From Methylocystis sp. L43 (GTDB taxonomy: Bacteria > Pseudomonadota > Alphaproteobacteria > Rhizobiales > Beijerinckiaceae): a stretch of 64,000 bases of DNA. Under the pieces are notes generated by a model, which was not told the origin of the DNA, made no database searches, and saw only the letters and a list, made by a program, of their open reading frames with translations. The stretch's first letter is position 1. Every line of letters begins with the position of its first letter. The stretch covers positions 1 through 64,000 of the forward strand of contig NZ_JADNRA010000029.1 of NCBI RefSeq assembly GCF_015709525.1. The letters are read 5' to 3'. This document shows, piece by piece, positions 17,297 through 24,405 of the stretch. The position numbers and the translations under genes are program-made.

Positions 17297-18004
17297 TTAA
17301 GCCCGCTCAAAGCGCATGAGATGGTGCCAGCGATGCGGAACATCGCCCGGCAAGCGCTTCAGACCTGCAGCGCGCGCCTGCTGCTCCAGAAGCGACAATG
17401 GCTCCGGATAGTCGCTTGTCGAGATATGGTGGTAAACCGCGTCCTTCTCGTCGCGTGACAATCCAGACCAATCCTTCTCGATCCAATCGAAATAATGTTT
17501 CAGATAATCGTCACGGGTTTCGTCTTCCTCGCGCATCGTGTCGACCAGCAACAGCAGGCCGCCCGGCGCGAGCGCGCGCGATGCGCGGCGAAAGAACTCG
17601 GCTTTGTCCTCGGTCGCCAGGTGATGCAGAACGAAACTGCTGTGGAGGACATCATAGGAGACGCCCTCGGAAAGAGCCGACAGCATGTCGCTGTGCGCGA
17701 GTTGCACCGGGCACGGCAGAGATTTCAAATTCTCCGCTGCGAGCGCGAGGGCGGTGTCCGAAAGATCAATCCCCTTGTAGCTCGCCGGCGGGATGCGGCG
17801 CAGAATGGGCGCGAAGACATGCGCATCGCCACAACCGAGATCGAGCAGAGAGAAGGCTCGCCCCTCGAAGCGCTCGCGCAAGGCGCGCTCGACCTCTTGG
17901 CTCAGCGCAGCATGGAACATAAAATCTTCGACGACGACTTTCTCATAGGTGTCCCAGAGATCGAAAATCTCGCCCGAATATGCGCTCTTTACATCGGCGT
18001 TCAT
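17297..18004 (-). CDS. Class I SAM-dependent methyltransferase
   Basis: A 235-aa methyltransferase with motif I LLDLGCGDAHVFAP (about 50-63), KGIDLSDTAL, SSFVLHHLATEDKAEF and LAPGGLLLLVDTMREEDE, a normal methyltransferase 11/12-type core. ATG 18004 has an AAAGG site upstream. A GTG at 18031 overlapping the nitroreductase stop is an alternative start. It lies between the nitroreductase and MFS genes on one strand, so the three may form an operon. The substrate is unknown. Confidence 0.83.
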   Translation of the reverse strand: MNADVKSAYSGEIFDLWDTYEKVVVEDFMFHAALSQEVERALRERFEGRAFSLLDLGCGDAHVFAPILRRIPPASYKGIDLSDTALALAAENLKSLPCPVQLAHSDMLSALSEGVSYDVLHSSFVLHHLATEDKAEFFRRASRALAPGGLLLLVDTMREEDETRDDYLKHYFDWIEKDWSGLSRDEKDAVYHHISTSDYPEPLSLLEQQARAAGLKRLPGDVPHRWHHLMRFERA

Positions 18005-18027
18005 AGGCCAGCCTTTTTCTCGTCGAT

Positions 18028-18879
18028 TCACTTAAGAGCGAAGCCCAACGCGTTGAGGGCTTCGCGAATGCGGTCGCGACCGCTCAACGCCTCCGGACCG
18101 CGCACGCGCGACAGCGCCTGACGAATCCACCCCTGATCGGGCAGGCCCTGCTCCTTCTGGAATTCCTTGAACTTTTCATCGAGCGTTTCGATCGCCTCGC
18201 GCTGCGCGTCGCCCCATTCATATTGCTCGTGATGAAGCACCGCTCCTTGACCCAGACGAGGCTTAACGGCGGCGTTGGCGGCCGGATCGGGAACGCCGAC
18301 GACCATGCCGAAGACGGCGAAGACGTTCGGCGGCAGATTCAATTCCTTGGCGACCTCTTCCGGCTTGTTGCGCATCGCGCCGATATAGCAGCAGCCCAGG
18401 CCGATCGATTCAAGCGCGCTGACCGCGTTCTGCGCGGCGAGCGCGGCGTCGACCACGCCGGTGAGGAACAATTCGAAATACGAGAGTCCGGCGCCATCAC
18501 GCCCTTTCTCGCGCCCGAGATTTTCGAGCCGCGCGAGATCGCAGAGCCAGACAAGAAACAGCGGGGCGTGATGGACGTGCTTCTGGCCGCCGGCGAGATC
18601 GGCGAGACGGGTCTTGCGCGCCTCGTCCTGCACCGCGACGACGCTCCAGACTTGCAGATTTGACGATGTCGAAGCCGACTGCGCGGCCGCGACGATGATC
18701 TCCAGCGCGCCTTCCGGCAGCGGTTCGGGCAGGAAATTGCGATGCGAACGATGCGCCAGAATGAGATCGAGCGTGTCGTTCCACTGCTTGGGCTTTGGCG
18801 AATCGTCGCGGCGATAGCGTTCAAACATCGCCGCCGCGCCGCGCGGATCGAAGGGTTGCGGGCTCAAAGGCTTGTTCAT
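18028..18879 (-). CDS. Nitroreductase-family FMN oxidoreductase (NfsA-like)
   Basis: A 283-aa FMN-dependent NAD(P)H oxidoreductase. The N-terminal LDLILAHRSHRNFLPEPLPE contains the RSxRxF FMN-phosphate site. SASTSSNLQVWSVVAV provides the second flavin-contact Ser/Asn cluster, and NAVSALESIGLGCCYIGAMR and FAVFGMVVGVP follow the NfsA pattern. The C-terminal part is Arg/Glu-rich. Likely roles are reduction of nitro compounds, quinones or flavins. It is the first gene of the nitroreductase-methyltransferase-MFS group. Confidence 0.88.
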   Translation of the reverse strand: MNKPLSPQPFDPRGAAAMFERYRRDDSPKPKQWNDTLDLILAHRSHRNFLPEPLPEGALEIIVAAAQSASTSSNLQVWSVVAVQDEARKTRLADLAGGQKHVHHAPLFLVWLCDLARLENLGREKGRDGAGLSYFELFLTGVVDAALAAQNAVSALESIGLGCCYIGAMRNKPEEVAKELNLPPNVFAVFGMVVGVPDPAANAAVKPRLGQGAVLHHEQYEWGDAQREAIETLDEKFKEFQKEQGLPDQGWIRQALSRVRGPEALSGRDRIREALNALGFALK

Positions 18880-18986
18880 GGCGCTTCCAAAGTGGAGAGG
18901 ATGCGCTGCAAGCCAAGCTTGTCGGCGCTCTTTAGATCAGTTTAACAAGCCACGCGCGAGGGTCCAAGCGCTTTGCCCAGGACGAT

Positions 18987-20261
18987 TTACACCCGCTTCG
19001 GCACCAGGATCGCGCGGAAGTCGTTGACGTTCGTGCGCGTCGGCTTGGTCACGACGAGGTCGCCGAGCTTCTCGAACGCCGTGTAGGCGTCATTGTTGGC
19101 GAAATGCGCCTTCAGATCGACGCCGGCCTTTTTCGCGCGCTCGAATGAATCCGCCGTCATGATCGCGCCGGCGTTGTCCTCGCTGCCGTCGATGCCGTCG
19201 GTGTCGCAGGCGATCGCCGATACGCCGCCGAAGCCTTCGAGCGCGAGCGTCAATCCGAGCAAGAACTCCGCGTCACGTCCGCCCCGTCCCTTGCCGCGCA
19301 CGGTGACCGTCGTCTCGCCGCCCGAGATGATGGCGACAGGCGGCGCGAAGGGCTGGCCATGGAGGGCGATCTGCTTTGCGATGCCGGCGTGCACGAGCGC
19401 CACGTCCCGCGACTCGCCCTCGAGGTCGCCCAGAATGCAGGGCGTGAAGCCCGCAGACTTCGCGACCGCCGCCGCCGCGTCGAGCGAACCCTGCGGCGTG
19501 GCGATGAGAATGTTCTGCACTTTCTCAAAGATGGCGTCGCCGGGTTTGGGCGTTTCGCATTCGCTCTTTTGCAGATGCGCCAGCACCGCGGCCGGCGCGT
19601 CGATCTTATATTTGGCGATGACGGCGAGCGCATCTTCGCGTGTCGTCGGATCGGGAACCGTGGGACCGGAGGCGATCACCGAAAGATCGTCATTCGGCAC
19701 ATCGGAGATCATCAGCGCCACGACCTGCGCCGGCGCGGCGGCGCGGGCGAGACGCCCGCCCTTGATGGCGGAGAGATGCTTGCGCACGCAATTCATCTCC
19801 GAGATGTTCGCGCCGCTCTTCAGTAGCGCCTTGTTCACCGCCTGCTTTTCCTCGAGCGTGACGCCCTCGGCCGGCAGCGCCATCAGCGCGGAGCCGCCGC
19901 CGGAAATCAGCGCGAGAACGAGATCGTCTTGCGAAAGCCCCTGCACCTTCTGCAAAATGCGCTTGGCCGCCTCGCGCCCCGCCGCGTCAGGCACCGGATG
20001 CGAGGCTTCGATCACCTCGATGTGTTTTGTCGGCGCGCCATGCTCATAGCGCGTGACGACGATCCCTTCGAGCGGGCCTTGCCAATGCGCCTCCACCGCC
20101 GCCGCCATGGAGGCGGCCGCCTTGCCGGCGCCGACGACGATGGTGCGGCCCTTCGGCGGCGCGATTTTCGCGAGAGAGGGCGGCAGGCAGACGGCTGGCG
20201 ACGCAGCGCCGACGGCGGCGTCAAACATGGCGCGAAGGAGGGTGCGGAAATCGTCGGACAT
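18987..20261 (-). CDS. gck: Glycerate 2-kinase (MOFRL family), serine cycle
   Basis: A 424-aa cytosolic kinase converting D-glycerate to 2-phosphoglycerate, the serine-cycle step after hydroxypyruvate reductase. The N-terminal DUF4147 domain shows TIVVGAGKAAASMAAAVE, SHPVPDAAG and the Gly-rich ALISGGGSALM. The C-terminal MOFRL domain includes AIISGGETTVTVRGKGRGGR and IACDTDGIDGSEDNAGA. This is the GckA type known from Methylobacterium. It lies on the same strand as the serine-cycle operon but is separated from mclA by a terminator and the TPR/DUF3142 pair. Confidence 0.93.
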   Translation of the reverse strand: MSDDFRTLLRAMFDAAVGAASPAVCLPPSLAKIAPPKGRTIVVGAGKAAASMAAAVEAHWQGPLEGIVVTRYEHGAPTKHIEVIEASHPVPDAAGREAAKRILQKVQGLSQDDLVLALISGGGSALMALPAEGVTLEEKQAVNKALLKSGANISEMNCVRKHLSAIKGGRLARAAAPAQVVALMISDVPNDDLSVIASGPTVPDPTTREDALAVIAKYKIDAPAAVLAHLQKSECETPKPGDAIFEKVQNILIATPQGSLDAAAAVAKSAGFTPCILGDLEGESRDVALVHAGIAKQIALHGQPFAPPVAIISGGETTVTVRGKGRGGRDAEFLLGLTLALEGFGGVSAIACDTDGIDGSEDNAGAIMTADSFERAKKAGVDLKAHFANNDAYTAFEKLGDLVVTKPTRTNVNDFRAILVPKRV

Positions 20262-20390
20262 CGCGCATTTTACCTTGTTGTTTTGGCAATTCGTCGGTTA
20301 GCGCCGTGGAGCCGCGACAACCGTCGGCGCTGTCTTTTCAGCATCTCAAGCGCCCGTCAACCGGGCGCGGAGTCGCGCGCCGCGACTCGC

Positions 20391-21143
20391 TTATTGCGGT
20401 GGATTGCGCAAAAACACGACATAGCCGCGAAAATAGGGGTGGCGCGCCAGCGTTTCCGGCGGCGACCAGACGGCGCCCTCCGCGAGGCCGAGCCGAAAAG
20501 GCGTATGGACCCGTCCGACGCGCGCCAGGTAATCGTCGATATGGTCCACCGTAGCGCGGCCGCGATAGGTCTGAAACACCACCTCGTCGACGCTCCGACC
20601 GAGTCTGTCAATGTCTTCCGGCGTGGCCTGAGAGGCCCAGTCCATCAGGCCGCTAATGCTGAGCGCGCAATCCGCCGGCAACGTCTGACGCAGCTCTGCA
20701 AGGAAGGCCGCGTATGTGGTCAGGCCACGCGTTGCGGCGTCAAAGTCGATCTGAACGCCGATGACCTTGTCCGACTTGGCGCGCCACTCGGCGAGCCGGC
20801 GCTTGACCGCAGCAAAAATCGCCGACGTCCAGTCGATGCTGCGCACGCGATAGACCAGCCATAACGCTTGCGGATGAGAGCTCGGCTCGGTGGCGCCCTG
20901 CGCCTTTACACGCATCTCGCCCGACTCATCGGGTCCGATTTCAGCCTGCAGCAGATAGATGGTCTTAGCGGAAGCGAGTTCGGGACGCGCGCGCACACCC
21001 GCCCACAGCCAATAGGCGTCGTAATCCGCCGCGCGCACAATCGTGTCGGCCGCCGCTGTCCAAATGACGCCGACGGCGAGAAGAGACGCGGCGGCGACGC
21101 GCCGCAAAATCGTCACCAGTAAAATCTCAGACTTCTCGCCCAT
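20391..21143 (-). CDS. DUF3142 domain protein, predicted exported
   Basis: A 250-aa protein with an N-terminal hydrophobic signal or anchor (LAVGVIWTAAADTIV). The body resembles DUF3142: DAYWLWAGVRARPELASA, VIGVQIDFDAATRGL, LSISGLMDWA and VDEVVFQTYRG. The barrel-like pattern with VQIDFD recalls glycoside hydrolase-type folds, but no activity is known. Its start overlaps the end of the upstream TPR gene by 31 bp, indicating coupled expression. Short GC hairpins at 20350-20390 may end the transcript. Confidence 0.78.
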   Translation of the reverse strand: MGEKSEILLVTILRRVAAASLLAVGVIWTAAADTIVRAADYDAYWLWAGVRARPELASAKTIYLLQAEIGPDESGEMRVKAQGATEPSSHPQALWLVYRVRSIDWTSAIFAAVKRRLAEWRAKSDKVIGVQIDFDAATRGLTTYAAFLAELRQTLPADCALSISGLMDWASQATPEDIDRLGRSVDEVVFQTYRGRATVDHIDDYLARVGRVHTPFRLGLAEGAVWSPPETLARHPYFRGYVVFLRNPPQ

Positions 21144-23242
21144 GTCGTCGCGCCATATTGCGCCTTGAGCTGGTCATACCAGGCTTTGCGCTGCGCCTTC
21201 TCGACGTCCTTGCCGCCGCAAGTGTTGTTGTTCGCCGGCGCGTAGCAATTGATCGCGCGGTAGAGCGCATAAGCCCGGTCGCGCGCAGGCGTCGCCGGCG
21301 AGCCGATAAGCTTCTTATAGACCTCGCCACGCGCATAGGGTTCGCCGGGAAATATGGATTTGCCGCCGCCAAGTTCGTCGGGCGCCGGCCGGGACGCCTC
21401 AAAGCCGTCGAGACCGTTCACGCGGATGAAGTCGCCAAAGCACAACATGGCGAGCGGGTCCTGAGGATTGGCGGCGAGTTCCCCGACAATCGATTTGAGG
21501 TCTGGACAAGCGTAGCCCTTGTCGGCGCCGCCGCTCCACAGCAAGACGCTGGACTGGTAATTGGGATATTGCCCGGGCCGTGCGGTGTCGGCGTCGTCCT
21601 TCGCCAGTCCCTCCGCAGAATAATCCCGAAGGAAGCCCGCATACTGGCCGTGCGTCGCCTCTTTGAGGAGAAGCACGAAGCGCGCAAGCTTGCGCTCCTC
21701 AGCCGAGGCCGGGTCCGCGACGGCCATCCGCAGCAGGATCGGACCTGCAATATATCGCAGCAGCATCGCACGAATCCGCGGCGACGACAGCTGCGTGTCC
21801 TTCAAGAAGACTTTGTTGACCTCTCCGGAGCGCTCCCAACTCAGCGCGAGGCCGAGTTCGACCGCCTCTTTCTGCCAGGGCTGCGTGGCGAGCGGCAGCA
21901 GCCGCCTCCAGTGGTCGATCGCCGCCGCATATTGCCCCGACGCCATCAGCGCCTGACCGCGAAGAACTTCGCGGCTGAAGCCAAGATAAGGGGGCGACAA
22001 CGGCCCGGGCGTCGGATCACCCAACAGCTTCAATGTCGTCGCATGGTCGCCGTCGACATAATAGGCGCGCGCCGCCTTCAGAAAGGCGAATAGCGCCTCA
22101 TGGCCCGCAAAGTCTCGCGCCTGCGCGTCAAGATCGGCCGCCGAGAACTTCTTCTGCGACGCATCGGTAGGCCGCATCATCGTCAAATCGTCGATCGCGA
22201 GAAGATTTGCGTCATGGACGTCTTTTGAGTCGAGACCGAGTTTCGAGTCGATTTCAGCGGCGAGATCCGAACTGCGCAGATTGGTGCCCGGATCGCGCGC
22301 ATGCGTCAGCTGCCATGCATACTCAGTCGCGGCCTGCGATCGGTCGCCGGCGAGCCAATAGACGCGACGCAACAAGCCGCGCGCCGACGCCGCGTAGCGG
22401 CCGTGCGGATAGTCGACGAGGTAAGATTTGAATTCAGATTCCGCCGCTTTCAGCGATTCGTGATCCGACACTTTTGGCTCGGGCGCGCCGTCCAGTTCGG
22501 CGAACGCGCCGACCGACGCCTTGTTCAAAAGCGTGCGGGCGATCATGTAGCGTGCGCTCTCGCGCACCCACACATTCTGCGCTTTCGCGAGGCTGCGAAA
22601 AGCGTTGAGCGCGGCGTCGAATGCGCCGCCATAAAAGGACTCCGCGCCGGCAAGATAAGCGGCGAATTCGCGCGCGGCCGCCGATGCGTCGGCGCCCGCG
22701 ACATAAGCCTTCGAGGCGCTAGGCGCCGCATCCTTTCCTTGGCAGGCCGTCGTTAATTCCTTGCGTGAACGGATCAGCGCGTCGCGCTCCGCTTCGCTAA
22801 GAGCCTTTTCGGCCTGTACAGCCTGAATAAAGGCGTCCTCGCCGCTTTGAGCCGAGACGCAGCGCGTGCCTTCCTCAAAGAAGTCGCTCGGCGTCGTCGC
22901 CACGTCTTTGACGGGCCGGCCCGCATAATCGCAAGAGTTTCGTGCGAAGGCGTCGTTAAAAGCGTCGCGCGCGAAAAGCACGAAATAGTCGGGATAGATG
23001 TCGAGCTTCACCTCGTCTTTTCGCGCGTCGACGGGCCAAGGCCGCGCATCCATCATCAGGAACTGCGCGTTGACGCGGCTGTCATTGCCCGGACTGAGGA
23101 ACGGCAAATTGTCGCGATTGGAAAAGTCCTTGTGATCCAGCTTCCATCCGGCGCGGCCGAGACCATCGCCCGCGCAGGCGAACGCCTGGCTCGCGGAACA
23201 CAGCAGCATGAGCGATGCGAGAGTCGAAAAGAGCTGGCGCAT
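21113..23242 (-). CDS. Large exported TPR-like protein of unknown function
   Basis: A 709-aa protein with a signal peptide (MRQLFSTLASLMLLCSASQAFA, cut near AFA-CAG). The N-terminal quarter has several Cys. The centre (about 190-480) carries repeated helical pairs such as AAESEFKSYLVDYPHGRYAA and QALMASGQYAAAIDHWRRLL, typical of TPR/YfiO-like repeats. The C-terminal part, with paired Cys and a terminal TWARSLRFYW, is unlike families I know. It is the first gene of a two-gene unit with DUF3142. A periplasmic scaffold role is a guess. Confidence 0.75.
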   Translation of the reverse strand: MRQLFSTLASLMLLCSASQAFACAGDGLGRAGWKLDHKDFSNRDNLPFLSPGNDSRVNAQFLMMDARPWPVDARKDEVKLDIYPDYFVLFARDAFNDAFARNSCDYAGRPVKDVATTPSDFFEEGTRCVSAQSGEDAFIQAVQAEKALSEAERDALIRSRKELTTACQGKDAAPSASKAYVAGADASAAAREFAAYLAGAESFYGGAFDAALNAFRSLAKAQNVWVRESARYMIARTLLNKASVGAFAELDGAPEPKVSDHESLKAAESEFKSYLVDYPHGRYAASARGLLRRVYWLAGDRSQAATEYAWQLTHARDPGTNLRSSDLAAEIDSKLGLDSKDVHDANLLAIDDLTMMRPTDASQKKFSAADLDAQARDFAGHEALFAFLKAARAYYVDGDHATTLKLLGDPTPGPLSPPYLGFSREVLRGQALMASGQYAAAIDHWRRLLPLATQPWQKEAVELGLALSWERSGEVNKVFLKDTQLSSPRIRAMLLRYIAGPILLRMAVADPASAEERKLARFVLLLKEATHGQYAGFLRDYSAEGLAKDDADTARPGQYPNYQSSVLLWSGGADKGYACPDLKSIVGELAANPQDPLAMLCFGDFIRVNGLDGFEASRPAPDELGGGKSIFPGEPYARGEVYKKLIGSPATPARDRAYALYRAINCYAPANNNTCGGKDVEKAQRKAWYDQLKAQYGATTWARSLRFYW

Positions 23243-23339
23243 GGCGGTTCCCTGAACGTGGCCGGCAAGCTGCTTCGCGCTTCCTACCGTATTGCGGGCG
23301 CGCGTCTGTTGAAAATAATCAAGACGAATGTTGACGCTT

Positions 23340-23379
23340 CAAAAATAGGGCGAGGGTGGCGTCACGCCGTCCCTCGCCC
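23340..23379 (-). terminator. Rho-independent terminator of the serine-cycle operon
   Basis: Read on the minus strand: stem GGGCGAGGG / CCCTCGCCC with an inner GGCG/CGCC extension, then CTA and TTTTT. It starts about 30 nt after the mclA stop and fits intrinsic termination of the ftfL-to-mclA transcript. Confidence 0.75.
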
Positions 23380-23411
23380 CTTATATGCCCCGCTCTTTGG
23401 CGGGCTGCGGC

Positions 23412-24383
23412 TTACGCCGCCATTGCGTTGGCCTTTTCGATCAACGCCTCGGCCATGCGGATCGAGGCGATGTCGATCAGGCGGCCGTCGAGAGAGACGG
23501 CGCCCTTGCCTTCCTTAGCGGCCTGGGTCATCGCGTCGAGAATGCGGCGCGCCTTCGTGACTTCGGCGTCGGACGGCGTGAAGACCTGATTGGCGAGGTC
23601 GATCTGCGAGGGATGGATCGCCCACTTGCCCTCATAGCCCAGCACCGCGGCGCGCTTGGCGGCGGCGATATAGCCGTCCGGATCGCCGAAGTCGCCGAAG
23701 GGGCCGTCGATCGGACGCAGGCCGTAGGCGCGGCACGCGACCATCATGCGCGTCTGCGCCGCATGCCACTGATCGGCCCAGTAATATTCGCGATTGCCGC
23801 TTTCGTCCTTGTCGGTCAGCACGCCGTAATCCGGATTGACGCCGCCGATGACGGTCGTGCGGGCGCGGGTCGACGCCGCATAGTCGGCGACGCCGAAGGA
23901 CATGGCCTCGAGGCGCTTGGACGACTGCGCGATGGCTTCGACATTGGCCATGCCGAGCGCGGTCTCGATCAGGATTTCGATGCCGATCTTCTTGGTGCGT
24001 TTCTTGTACTGCTCGATCTGCGTGATCATCATGTCGATCGCGTAGACGTCGGCCGGAACCCCGACCTTCGGGATCAGCACGATGTCGAGGCGCGGGCAGT
24101 TCTCGAGAACGTCGACGACGTCGCGATAGCAGTATTGCGTATCGAGACCGTTGATGCGCAGCGTCATCACCTTCTTGCCCCAGTCGATGTCATTGAGGCC
24201 CTGGATGATGTTCTTGCGCGCCTGTTCCTTGTCGTCGGGCGCGACCGCGTCTTCGAGATCCAGAAAGATCTGATCGGCCTTGGACTGCGCGGCCTTTTCA
24301 AACATGCCCGGCGCGGAGCCCGGCACGGCGAGTTCCGAGCGATGCAGACGCGGCGTGGCCTGCTCGATTAAAGTGAAGCTCAT
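23412..24383 (-). CDS. mclA: Malyl-CoA lyase
   Basis: A 323-aa CitE-like TIM-barrel enzyme that cleaves (S)-malyl-CoA to acetyl-CoA and glyoxylate, the last serine-cycle reaction. The N-terminal RLHRSELAVPGSAPGMFEKA, FLDLEDAVAPDDK (Mg-binding Glu/Asp), IEILIETALGMANVEAIA, MSFGVADYAAS and GKWAIHPSQI are all present, and the length is that of methylotroph Mcl. It lies 22 nt after ppc and is the last gene before a strong terminator. Homologous beta-methylmalyl-CoA lyases are similar, but the context decides. Confidence 0.95.
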   Translation of the reverse strand: MSFTLIEQATPRLHRSELAVPGSAPGMFEKAAQSKADQIFLDLEDAVAPDDKEQARKNIIQGLNDIDWGKKVMTLRINGLDTQYCYRDVVDVLENCPRLDIVLIPKVGVPADVYAIDMMITQIEQYKKRTKKIGIEILIETALGMANVEAIAQSSKRLEAMSFGVADYAASTRARTTVIGGVNPDYGVLTDKDESGNREYYWADQWHAAQTRMMVACRAYGLRPIDGPFGDFGDPDGYIAAAKRAAVLGYEGKWAIHPSQIDLANQVFTPSDAEVTKARRILDAMTQAAKEGKGAVSLDGRLIDIASIRMAEALIEKANAMAA

Positions 24384-24405
24384 ATTTTTTCCCCTTCCTG
24401 TTGAA

